This document shows positions 1-5,532 of a stretch of 13,748 nucleotides of DNA, piece by piece. The notes under the pieces were generated by a model. The model was not told where the DNA came from, searched no databases, and was given only the letters and a program-made list of their open reading frames with translations. Numbering within the stretch: position 1 is the first letter of the stretch; the number at the start of each line of letters is the position of its first letter. The stretch covers positions 1-13,748 of the forward strand of contig JAVBPP010000069.1 in NCBI GenBank assembly GCA_031549535.1. The letters run 5' to 3'. Made by a program: the position numbers and the translations under genes. The stretch is from JAVBPP01 sp031549535. Lineage in GTDB: Bacteria > Bacillota > Clostridia > Oscillospirales > Acutalibacteraceae.

Positions 1-66
1 CCAGCCTACGCCCCCATCCGCGTGGACCATGAGTGACTGGAGTTCAGCCGGGTGCTCTTCCGATCT
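1..66. other. Illumina adapter contamination at contig end
   Basis: Bases 33-66 match the 34-base Illumina TruSeq read-2/index adapter (GTGACTGGAGTTCAG... ending GCTCTTCCGATCT) at 32 of 34 positions; the mismatches are at 48 and 51. Bases 1-24 match the P7 flow-cell sequence (CAAGCAGAAGACGGCATACG...) at about 13 of 24 positions, and bases 25-32 sit where an 8-base index would be. Most mismatches are A-to-C as written, that is T-to-G in the read direction, which fits a decaying read-through. This stretch should be trimmed and not annotated as biology. Confidence 0.93.
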
Positions 67-132
67 AAAAAATAACCGGGGGACGGTGCGCTTGCTTATT
101 GGCCAAGGGTTTTCGCGAATGGACACGGCATC

Positions 133-151
133 GGACGCACACAGTGCGTCC
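133..151. repeat. Short perfect hairpin (GGACGCAC / GTGCGTCC)
   Basis: GGACGCAC at 133-140 is the exact reverse complement of GTGCGTCC at 144-151, with a 3-base loop (ACA). It is followed by CTACAAA, not a T-run, so it is unlikely to be an intrinsic terminator. Similar short GC-rich palindromes occur in many copies in gut Clostridia genomes; that this is such a dispersed element is an inference. Confidence 0.6.
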
Positions 152-240
152 CTACAAAGATGCCGGTTTCAGTAAGAGGGTTGTCCCACGATACGCTCCA
201 TAAATTCCGCTGACGTCGTTTCGGCAGTCTGCCGCCGGGA

Positions 241-364
241 ACTCCCTCAGCCGCCTCGCAGGCGGCAACCGCCTCGCGGGCGGCAGCTCCCTCGGGGAGG
301 GAGCCAAAGAGCGCATCCTGGCCTCCCTCGCCGAGGGAGCTGTCCCCGCAGGGACGGGGGGAGT
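241..364. repeat. Composite intergenic repeat of stacked hairpins, two inverted copies
   Basis: The block starts with ACTCCC (241-246) and ends with its complement GGGAGT (359-364). Inside are two consecutive CCGCC-5 bases-GGCGG hairpins (251-265 and 269-283), a perfect GCTCCCTC/GAGGGAGC hairpin (286-304), a CTCCCTCG/CGAGGGAG hairpin (323-339) and a GTCCC/GGGAC hairpin (342-354). It reads as one element forward (about 241-305) followed by a shorter, diverged copy in reverse (about 320-364). Elements built on CTCCCTC...GAGGGAG are familiar in Oscillospirales intergenic DNA. Their mode of spread and function are not established here. Confidence 0.65.
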
Positions 365-486
365 CGCTGCCGGGACCACCGTGAACCGGGGACAGTCACC
401 CCTATACGGCAGGTAAAACATTCGTTGACAAGCTCCGGCAGGGATGGTGCGCCGGAGACTTTCGCAATTGACAAAGGAGGCTGGTT

Positions 487-867
487 ATGGAACATACAAT
501 GGGAGCAAAGCGCTGGATGATAGGGGACTGTTATTTCCCCTCGGCCAGTGTAGACCACGGCGACCCCAACATGCGCAGCCATGAATCCATTTGTGTGCTC
601 AACGCAAAGGGGGAGGACGCGCATTTGACCTTGGAGCTGTTTTTTGAGGACCGTGAGCCTTTGCAGTTCTCCGCCTGCGTTTTGGCACGCCGCTGTGCCC
701 ATATCCGCATGGATCAGCTGTGCGGTGAGCAGGGGGAGACAGTGCCGCAGGATGTGCCCTATGCGGTGCTGGTCACAAGCGATGTGGAAATCGCGGTGCA
801 ATATTCCCGCATGGATACCCGTCAGGCGGAGCTGACGCTGATGACTACGATGGGGTATGCGCTTTAG
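487..867 (+). CDS. Sensory rhodopsin transducer (ASRT) family protein
   Basis: This 126-residue protein matches the family of the Anabaena sensory rhodopsin transducer (Pfam ASRT, PF07100), a small soluble beta-rich protein that couples a microbial rhodopsin to a cytoplasmic response in Anabaena. Family signatures visible are KRWMIGD near residues 8-14, HESICVLN at 32-39, EDAH at 43-46, FFEDREP at 52-58, ARR at 67-69, and a C-terminal block with SDVEIAVQYSRMDTRQAE at 98-115. Length is typical of the family. It has no signal peptide or membrane segment, so it is cytoplasmic. The start is supported by AGGAGG (475-480, reading A-GGAGG) six bases upstream. No rhodopsin, kinase or regulator lies nearby, and most Firmicutes homologues also lack a rhodopsin, so the real role here is unknown; carbohydrate or other ligand binding has been suggested for the fold. 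It appears monocistronic. Confidence 0.85.
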   Translation: MEHTMGAKRWMIGDCYFPSASVDHGDPNMRSHESICVLNAKGEDAHLTLELFFEDREPLQFSACVLARRCAHIRMDQLCGEQGETVPQDVPYAVLVTSDVEIAVQYSRMDTRQAELTLMTTMGYAL

Positions 868-1002
868 CCCTTCGCCCAAGATGAGGAGAATCGCGAAATG
901 GAACAGAAAAGTTTGATGCTAATCAATTACAATATTACAGTGCACTACCGGATATATGGGATTTATACCAATATCCAAAGAAAGCGTAGATAAAAAATTT
1001 GC

Positions 1003-1040
1003 GAAAAAGCCATACAGAAAAGCTTTTCCTTAATTTTTTT
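1003..1040 (+). terminator. Weak intrinsic terminator candidate after the ASRT gene
   Basis: GAAAAAGC (1003-1010) can pair with GCTTTTCC (1022-1029) with one mismatch, followed by TTAATTTTTTT (1030-1040). The stem is AT-rich and short, so this is tentative. A 9-bp inverted repeat (AGAAAGCGT at 979-987, ACGCTTTCT at 1042-1050) encloses the whole structure. The rest of 868-1080 is AT-rich and holds nothing firm. A 31-codon frame at 898-993 has a fair GAGGAG site but no other support. Confidence 0.35.
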
Positions 1041-1080
1041 AACGCTTTCTAATGGAGCTTGGGATTCGTATTAGTATCAT

Positions 1081-1119
1081 AAAATGAAAAAGTGCTGCAA
1101 CGCCTTGGCGCTGCAGCAC
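1081..1119 (-). terminator. Intrinsic terminator of the lipoprotein gene
   Basis: GTGCTGCAACGCC (1092-1104) pairs with GGCGCTGCAGCAC (1107-1119) over 13 positions, with one G-T wobble on one strand. On the minus strand the stem is followed by TTTTTCATTTTATG (complement of 1078-1091). It begins 12 bases past the lipoprotein stop codon, the expected place for its transcript end. Confidence 0.85.
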
Positions 1120-1130
1120 AATATGTTTAT

Positions 1131-1940
1131 TTAACTTGCAACCGTCGTGGTTGGGGCGTCGGGGTCTACCCAGTTAAAGCTGTAATCGTCATTCTGCGAA
1201 TAGCGGAACTTCACGGGAACCGTGCCCCAGGATTCGAATTTGCCTGTGCCGATGATGGTGGTGGTTACATCGATATTCTGGGAGTATTTCACGGAGATAA
1301 TCTGATCTGTTTCACGGTTGATGACGCAGCGGATGACACAGCCGGTGTAATTGGTGTCAATTGTTTCGCCCAGCTGATAGGCGGCCTTTGCCTTATCAAA
1401 CTCCGCACGGATAGCCGCGAAGTCCGGCATGTCATAAATTTTGCCGATGTTTCCCTTGTTCAGCTCGGGGTTGACCTCGTCGTTAAAGCGTATGGTGATG
1501 ACATAGGTTTTTTCCACTTCGCTGCAGGTAGCCAAGCGCACATTTTGGGTGGAGAGGCCGCTGACCCAATCCTGCCCCTTGACGGGGAATCTATCCTTCA
1601 AGCTCTCGCCATATTTGGTTTCGTCGCCCTTGTTTGCCAGCATATAGCCCTTGAGCGTTGGGAACAAGGCCTTCAAATCCTTGTTTTCGCCGCTGTCAAA
1701 GTTGGAGAGATCCTGCTTGCGGCTCAGCGTCATGGCTGTTTTTTCTGTTTTCAACTCATTCATATGCGCGTTGAAATAGGCAATAATCTCCGCAACGGTG
1801 GTGGGCATTTCTGTTTTGCTGGTGACGGTGGGTTCGGTGGTGGTGGTTTCATCCTCGCCGCTGCCGGTGCAGGCGGTGAACAGGAATGCGAATGCCGCAA
1901 TCAGTAAAAACGCGGTAAGCTTGGTGATGTTTTTCTTCAT
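1131..1940 (-). CDS. Secreted lipoprotein of unknown function
   Basis: The 269-residue product is exported and lipid-anchored. An MKKN start is followed by a hydrophobic stretch (residues 8-21) and a lipobox ending FTAC with Cys24 as the lipid attachment site. A short polar Thr-rich tether (TTTTEPT, about 32-38) leads to a soluble domain of about 220 residues. I do not recognise a catalytic motif. The mature part has a helical start (about 48-85) and an ending rich in alternating beta-type residues. It resembles in layout a family of paralogous Ruminococcaceae lipoproteins with TTTT linkers, but this is a resemblance of style and no function follows. A start 17 codons upstream is possible but is rejected because AAGGGG (complement of 1952-1957) precedes the chosen ATG and the signal peptide begins there. 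It has its own extended -10 promoter and its own terminator, so it is probably monocistronic. Confidence 0.8.
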   Translation of the reverse strand: MKKNITKLTAFLLIAAFAFLFTACTGSGEDETTTTEPTVTSKTEMPTTVAEIIAYFNAHMNELKTEKTAMTLSRKQDLSNFDSGENKDLKALFPTLKGYMLANKGDETKYGESLKDRFPVKGQDWVSGLSTQNVRLATCSEVEKTYVITIRFNDEVNPELNKGNIGKIYDMPDFAAIRAEFDKAKAAYQLGETIDTNYTGCVIRCVINRETDQIISVKYSQNIDVTTTIIGTGKFESWGTVPVKFRYSQNDDYSFNWVDPDAPTTTVAS

Positions 1941-2013
1941 GAAATACAATTCCCCTTTCCCATATTGCGCGTTATAACATTGAAAGCACAAAATAACGCT
2001 TTAGAACGAACAC

Positions 2014-2022
2014 ATTATAGCA
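2014..2022 (-). promoter_or_regulatory. Extended -10 promoter for the lipoprotein gene
   Basis: The minus strand reads TGCTATAAT here: a perfect TATAAT -10 (complement of 2014-2019) with the extended TGn motif. No good -35 lies 16-18 bases upstream, which is usual for extended -10 promoters. Predicted start is near 2007, giving a leader of about 65 bases. Confidence 0.65.
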
Positions 2023-2054
2023 CATCTTTTGAAGACTTGCTAGTGTAAAAATGC

Positions 2055-2104
2055 CATTTTTCACAAAAATAATCAAATTATTTGTGCACAGTCCATGAAA
2101 AATG
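2055..2104 (-). terminator. AT-rich nested hairpin downstream of the M28 gene, possible terminator
   Basis: CATTTTTCA (2055-2063) and TGAAAAATG (2096-2104) are exact inverted copies. Nested inside, CACAAAAATAAT (2062-2073) faces ATTATTTGTG (2077-2086). The structure starts 11 bases past the M28 stop codon. The stem is very GC-poor and there is no clean T-run, so termination here would be weak; a structural or regulatory role near the -35 side of the lipoprotein promoter is an alternative. Confidence 0.35.
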
Positions 2105-2114
2105 CGAGGGAAGA

Positions 2115-3353
2115 TTACGAAAGACCCTGCTTGTCGAACAAAAACGCGGTTTCCAGCGCAATGTGAACACCCTTTTCAATGGTTTTAATGTCCAAATTCT
2201 CGCAGGTATCCAGCCTGGTGTGGTAATAACGTGCGGGGGCGGGATCCATGCTCGCGAGGGTGGTTGCGTGAATGTCAGCTTGAGAGACTGCCGCCGCGTC
2301 CGAGGAGCCGAAGTAAACACTTTGCAGGGGCAGCTCATACCCTGCCTGCAGGGCGGCCTGCTGCACCAGTGCGCAGGCCTTCGGGCTGTTTTTCACAGTG
2401 CCGGTCATGTCCCGCCTGTAAATTGCCATATGCTCAAAATCGCGCAGCGTCTCCAGGCCGATGAATACAGTCTCCACCTGCGCACATTCCTGCGCGTGCT
2501 GTTTGCAGAAGGCCTTTGCGCCGCGCAGCCCGGCTTCCTCCGCCCCGGTGCTGAGCACCCAAATTTCGGTGTTCGCAAAGCGGATGTTGTGATCCTGCAT
2601 AAATTTTAACACAGCGATGGAGCCGAACACACCGGTTAAATTATCGTTTGCGCCCTGGACGTAGTGCTTCCAGTCGTTAAACAGCAGGGCTGACAAAAGC
2701 ACAGGCACAAAAACAAGCAAAACATAGCCCAAGATGCGCAGCAGGGCGGTATCCGGCTTTGCAAATGCGTGCCCGGTTGCTACAGCGATGCTGTAAACTA
2801 CAATGCCGGCTAAGAGGGCAATAAAGCTGACAGCAACAATCGGTACAAGCAACTTTGGCCCTCCATAGTAATTAAAGCGCCACTCCATGGAGGAATCCGC
2901 ATGGCCTGAAAAAACGATGCGCCGCTTGGTTTCGCCCTGCGGTTTGCGAATGCCGACGACATTGTGGGATGTTTTTTTTGGCGCAAAAGCATCCAAAAAT
3001 TGTTTATATAGCAGAAACTCAAATACTACCATTATGACCGCCGCGGTCGTCAGAATCAAGCTGAGTAACGCAAACCCCAAAAAGTACAGAGCCACAGAGA
3101 GCGTGCTCATGAGGACACATAGGGGAATCCAGATCATAAAAGCTACGGGCGCAAGGCGGAAGGGCTCCGTCTTTACGCTGTCGCAGCAGCCCTCCAGCTC
3201 CTGCGCGACAAACTCCTGTGTCTGCTTTTCCTGCTCGCTGCCCGCAGGGCGCGGGCCAATTTTGGTGCAGACCTGTTTGATGGAGCGCGCGCTGTAGTTG
3301 GCATACATGCGCAGCACGGCTGCAAAATTTTCGACTGATTCGGATACGTTCAA
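2115..3353 (-). CDS. Membrane-embedded M28 family zinc aminopeptidase, TTG start
   Basis: The 412-residue product carries the di-zinc M28 (aminopeptidase Y/Q type) pattern: GHAD with His151 and Asp153, GANDN with Asp237, the catalytic EE pair at 272-273 (TGAEEAG), Glu301 in GLETL, and His378 in YYHTRLD. All expected metal ligands are present, so an active exopeptidase is likely. Unusually, four hydrophobic segments sit inside the protein: a pair at about 70-113, before the first ligand, and a pair at about 168-193 and 204-226, between the His-x-Asp and Asp ligands. An even number of crossings keeps all ligands on one side of the membrane. There is no signal peptide. The start is TTG at 3353, because GGAGG (complement of 3361-3365) lies seven bases upstream; the ATG at 3434 lies upstream of both the ribosome binding site and the predicted transcript start. 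Substrate is unknown. Confidence 0.86.
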   Translation of the reverse strand: MNVSESVENFAAVLRMYANYSARSIKQVCTKIGPRPAGSEQEKQTQEFVAQELEGCCDSVKTEPFRLAPVAFMIWIPLCVLMSTLSVALYFLGFALLSLILTTAAVIMVVFEFLLYKQFLDAFAPKKTSHNVVGIRKPQGETKRRIVFSGHADSSMEWRFNYYGGPKLLVPIVAVSFIALLAGIVVYSIAVATGHAFAKPDTALLRILGYVLLVFVPVLLSALLFNDWKHYVQGANDNLTGVFGSIAVLKFMQDHNIRFANTEIWVLSTGAEEAGLRGAKAFCKQHAQECAQVETVFIGLETLRDFEHMAIYRRDMTGTVKNSPKACALVQQAALQAGYELPLQSVYFGSSDAAAVSQADIHATTLASMDPAPARYYHTRLDTCENLDIKTIEKGVHIALETAFLFDKQGLS

Positions 3354-3360
3354 AAGATTA

Positions 3361-3365
3361 CCTCC
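3361..3365 (-). promoter_or_regulatory. Ribosome binding site that fixes the TTG start
   Basis: The minus strand reads TGGAGGT around these bases, with GGAGG seven bases before TTG at 3353-3351. No in-frame ATG has a comparable site, so this decides the start of the M28 gene. Confidence 0.8.
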
Positions 3366-3380
3366 AGTGTTATATTTTCG

Positions 3381-3410
3381 TTGCCACGCATGATGCGGAC
3401 ATGTTATACT
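3381..3410 (+). promoter_or_regulatory. Promoter for the M15 carboxypeptidase gene
   Basis: TTGCCA (3381-3386) and TATACT (3405-3410) are separated by 18 bases, and the -10 carries the extended TGn motif (TGT at 3402-3404). Predicted start is near 3417. This rules out the in-frame ATG at 3401, which lies within the promoter. Confidence 0.65.
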
Positions 3411-3430
3411 TTGGTGCAGGAGTAATACAA
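3403..3430 (-). promoter_or_regulatory. Promoter for the M28 peptidase gene
   Basis: On the minus strand TTGTAT (complement of 3425-3430) is followed after 16 bases by TATAAC (complement of 3403-3408). Predicted start is near 3396. Its -10 overlaps the -10 of the opposing plus-strand promoter. The match is moderate. Confidence 0.5.
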
Positions 3431-3457
3431 GCAAAAAGAATTGGGATGGTCATTAGG

Positions 3458-4297
3458 ATGAAAAAGAAACAGTTGCTCTACCCGCTCGCCGCGATTGTGT
3501 GCTTCGCCGCTGTGTTTGCGGGTGTCTACCTGGCGCTGCGCGGCGGCAACGAGAATCCGCCGAAAGAAAGCACGAGTAGTGACACGCCGCAGGGCGTTAC
3601 CACAACGCTTTACCGCCCGCCCACCGCCGCGCCGTCAGATGAAACAACGCCGCCGCCACAGGGGGGCGAGGACGCCGCCGCCTATGCGCAGGCCTATGCC
3701 TACGCGGGCTTTCACCCAAAGCTCACCCATATGGATGCGGAAAAGTGGTATTTGATGCTGGTGAACGGCAGTTATGTCATGCCGCAGGACTATCTGCCGG
3801 AACTTGCGCCGAGCGTGAGCGCGGATTCCTCCAGCCCCAGGCTGGACGCGCGCGTTGCCGAACAGTACAATGCCATGTACCTGGCAGCTAAGGCGGACGG
3901 CGTAACGCTCACACCCATTTCCGGCTACCGTTCCATGGAGCGGCAGCGCAATAACTTTGAGGCGGAGATTAGCGCCATCATGAAAAACGGCTACAGCCGG
4001 GCGCAGGCAACACAGATGGCGGCAAAGGCCATCATGATACCCGGTGCCAGCGAACACAACGCGGGTCTTTGCATGGATATCGGTGACATCGCGGCCAGCT
4101 TTGCCCGTTCCGATGCATATGCCTGGCTGGTGGAGCACGCCGCCGAATTCGGCTTTATCGAGCGCTACCAACAGGCGAAAGTGGATATCACTAAGGTGAA
4201 AGCGGAGCCCTGGCATTGGCGCTATGTCGGCGCCGCGGACGCAAAGGCAATGAAAGAAAGCGGGCAATGCCTGGAAGAATATTTGGGCAAAAGCTAG
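3458..4297 (+). CDS. M15 family D-alanyl-D-alanine carboxypeptidase, membrane-anchored
   Basis: The 279-residue product has the VanY-type M15B signature: SGYRS with an RxRxxF-like continuation at about 155-167, SEHNAGLCMD at 198-207 with zinc ligands His200 and Asp207, and EPWHWRY at 250-256 with catalytic Glu250 and zinc ligand His253. Such enzymes remove the terminal D-Ala from peptidoglycan stem peptides outside the cell. MKKKQ is followed by one hydrophobic segment (about 5-25) with no clear cleavage site, so it is probably a signal anchor. A Ser/Thr/Pro-rich tether (about 35-68) and an Ala/Tyr-rich stretch (73-84) lead to the catalytic domain. The start at 3458 is chosen for the signal sequence and GGGATGG eight bases upstream; 3446 (four codons earlier) is possible. 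Standalone VanY-like enzymes are common housekeeping wall enzymes, so vancomycin resistance should not be inferred: no vanS/R/H/A/X genes are nearby. The gene ends in a 4-bp overlap with the opposing sugar transferase gene. Confidence 0.88.
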   Translation: MKKKQLLYPLAAIVCFAAVFAGVYLALRGGNENPPKESTSSDTPQGVTTTLYRPPTAAPSDETTPPPQGGEDAAAYAQAYAYAGFHPKLTHMDAEKWYLMLVNGSYVMPQDYLPELAPSVSADSSSPRLDARVAEQYNAMYLAAKADGVTLTPISGYRSMERQRNNFEAEISAIMKNGYSRAQATQMAAKAIMIPGASEHNAGLCMDIGDIAASFARSDAYAWLVEHAAEFGFIERYQQAKVDITKVKAEPWHWRYVGAADAKAMKESGQCLEEYLGKS

Positions 4298-4884
4298 TCC
4301 CGGTTCCCAGTGCCGCGGGAGCCGCCCTCTTTCATATTCTCCCTCCTAAAAACCACGCCAACGGTTTTTAGGAGTATTTTTATATCATACCAAAAGGATT
4401 GGTTTTCCACATATTCCTTATCATACAGCGCTTTTTCCTCATCCGTCAAATTATCCCGGCCGTTGATTTGCGCAAGGCCGGTGATGCCGGGGGCTACCGT
4501 GTAAACGCCGTACTCCAGGCGCAGCGCACGAATTTCTTCCTCCTGCGGAATTAAGGGGCGGGGGCCGACGATGCTCATATCGCCCTTGATGATATTCAGC
4601 AGCTGCGGCAGCTCGTCCAGGCTGCTGTTGCGCAAAAAGCGGCCCACACGCGTGATGTAGGCGTCTGAATTTTGCAGCGCAGCCTTGGCCACATTGGGGG
4701 CATCGGTGCGCATGGTGCGGAATTTATAAACGCCGAACAGTTGATTGCCCTTGCCCACGCGCTCCTGGCGGAACAACACGGGCAGGCCGCTGTCCAGGCA
4801 AATCGCAAGCGACAGCAGCGCAAGCAGTGGGCTTAACACAATCAGCATCCCAAGGCTCACCACAAAGTCAAAGCAACGCTTCAT
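4294..4884 (-). CDS. Polyprenyl-phosphate sugar-1-phosphate transferase (PglC/WcaJ catalytic domain type)
   Basis: The 196-residue protein is a minimal bacterial sugar transferase (PF02397). It transfers a sugar-1-phosphate from a nucleotide sugar to undecaprenyl phosphate, the first step of capsule, exopolysaccharide or protein glycan assembly. Visible motifs are KRCFDF at 2-7; a hydrophobic re-entrant segment at 8-30 with the helix-breaking SP at 18-19; QERVGKGN...YKFRTM at 40-58; the catalytic Asp90-Glu91 pair in SLDELPQLLN; GDMSIVGPRP at 101-110; and PGITGLAQINGR at 132-143. Its size is that of single-domain PglC-like enzymes, not of full WcaJ or WbaP. The basic, Gly-rich last 12 residues extend beyond the domain. 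It is last in a four-gene cluster, 21 bases after the cyclase-family gene, with AGGGG upstream of the ATG. No glycosyltransferases or flippases are in the window, so the glycan is unknown. No terminator is visible on its strand. Confidence 0.93.
   Translation of the reverse strand: MKRCFDFVVSLGMLIVLSPLLALLSLAICLDSGLPVLFRQERVGKGNQLFGVYKFRTMRTDAPNVAKAALQNSDAYITRVGRFLRNSSLDELPQLLNIIKGDMSIVGPRPLIPQEEEIRALRLEYGVYTVAPGITGLAQINGRDNLTDEEKALYDKEYVENQSFWYDIKILLKTVGVVFRRENMKEGGSRGTGNRD
4343..4381 (+). terminator. Intrinsic terminator of the M15 gene, inside the opposing gene
   Basis: CTCCTAAAAACC (4343-4354) and GGTTTTTAGGAG (4363-4374) form a perfect 12-bp stem with an 8-base loop, followed by TATTTTT. 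It works only on the plus strand, since the minus-strand exit lacks a T-run. It lies 46 bases past the M15 stop, within codons about 171-181 of the antisense sugar transferase. Confidence 0.85.
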
Positions 4885-4905
4885 TTCAAAACCCCTAACC
4901 CAGTA

Positions 4906-5520
4906 TCATTCGGCGCGGTTTTTTCCGCCCCAAAAGATATAATCCGCAATCAGAAACGCCCGTGCAGGCGCACCCTCTAACCCGCCGAGCTTCACCGGCG
5001 CGGCGAAAAGAAAATAATCGCCCGGCTGCACTTCGCTCAGCTCCAGCCCTTCTAACACCGCGATATCCGCCGATAAAAACGCCTTGTGCGGCTTGATTTG
5101 GTTGCCCGAGCTGCCGATGGAAAGCGCGTCCGTGCCGATGAGGCGATAGCCTAGGGCGGCCGCTTCCTCCGCGGCGGAATCCATAAAAAATGCTTGCCCT
5201 GCGCTTTTGAGCAGCAGCCGCTCACAGCCGCGCGGGAAGAGGCGGTTCACATCCTCCCCGGTGATTTCGCCGGGGCGCAGTTCTATTACACTGCACGGCC
5301 CAATAAAGGCCTGAGGGTCCAGGGTTTCAATCCCGCCGCCGCCTTCGATGAAATGCAGCGGAGCGTCAAAATGCGTCCCCGTATGCACACAGGCGAACAA
5401 GGTGGAAAGGTTGCAATCCGCTCCCTGCGCAATCTGGTGCACCCACGCGCTCTTGGGCGCAGGGTCACCGGGGTAAATGGGGGAGTTCAGCAAATCCCGG
5501 GAAATGTCGATGATGCGCAT
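4906..5520 (-). CDS. Cyclase family (kynurenine formamidase-like) metal-dependent hydrolase
   Basis: The 204-residue protein belongs to the cyclase family (PF04199), which includes bacterial kynurenine formamidase and other metal-dependent amidohydrolases. It shows the signature HxGTHxDxPxHF as HTGTHFDAPLHF (46-57), with His46, His50 and Asp52 as expected metal ligands and His56 as a likely catalytic residue. It also has the N-terminal D-I-S...YPGDP pattern (5-20), PHKAFL near 144-149, and the C-terminal LEGAPARA block (181-188). It is soluble, with no signal peptide. AAGGGCT (complement of 5528-5534), overlapping the prfB stop codon, lies seven bases before the ATG, so translation is probably coupled to prfB (12-base gap). 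No tryptophan degradation genes are nearby, so kynB should not be assigned; the substrate is open. Confidence 0.88.
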   Translation of the reverse strand: MRIIDISRDLLNSPIYPGDPAPKSAWVHQIAQGADCNLSTLFACVHTGTHFDAPLHFIEGGGGIETLDPQAFIGPCSVIELRPGEITGEDVNRLFPRGCERLLLKSAGQAFFMDSAAEEAAALGYRLIGTDALSIGSSGNQIKPHKAFLSADIAVLEGLELSEVQPGDYFLFAAPVKLGGLEGAPARAFLIADYIFWGGKNRAE

Positions 5521-5532
5521 TTCTATCAGCCC

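Larger units (their letters stand above)
67..486. other. Intergenic region rich in hairpin repeats, no gene seen
   Basis: No convincing gene is present between the adapter and the ASRT-family gene; the open frames crossing it are GC-driven and lack a Shine-Dalgarno site. It holds a perfect 8-bp hairpin (133-151), a composite repeat block (241-364), and a 7-bp stem hairpin with an 11-base loop (433-457) just upstream of the ASRT ribosome binding site. I found no clear -35/-10 pair for the downstream gene. TTGACA occurs at 424-429 but has no matching -10. Confidence 0.7.

Noticed and set aside
247..879. Minus-strand frame of 210 codons spanning the left repeats and the ASRT gene
   Set aside because: It crosses hairpin repeats and runs opposite a clear family protein that has an excellent ribosome binding site.
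898..993. 31-codon frame after the ASRT gene with GAGGAG nine bases upstream
   Set aside because: It has a plausible start site, but the product has no hydrophobic, charged or motif pattern of a known small protein, and the end falls in a terminator-like inverted repeat. It is kept only as a remote possibility.
3354..3434. ATG start at 3434 for the M28 peptidase
   Set aside because: The GGAGG at 3361-3365 fits the TTG at 3353, and the predicted transcript starts after 3434 in the direction of transcription, so that ATG would not be in the mRNA.
3401..3457. Longer N-terminus for the M15 carboxypeptidase
   Set aside because: The ATG at 3401 lies in the predicted -10 box, and the extra residues would precede the signal anchor without any ribosome binding site.
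3458..4297. Vancomycin resistance gene (vanY)
   Set aside because: M15 carboxypeptidases are common wall enzymes and no other van genes are present, so a resistance role is not supported.
4906..5520. Assignment as kynurenine formamidase kynB
   Set aside because: The family motif is shared by hydrolases of several substrates, and no other kynurenine pathway gene is in the window.
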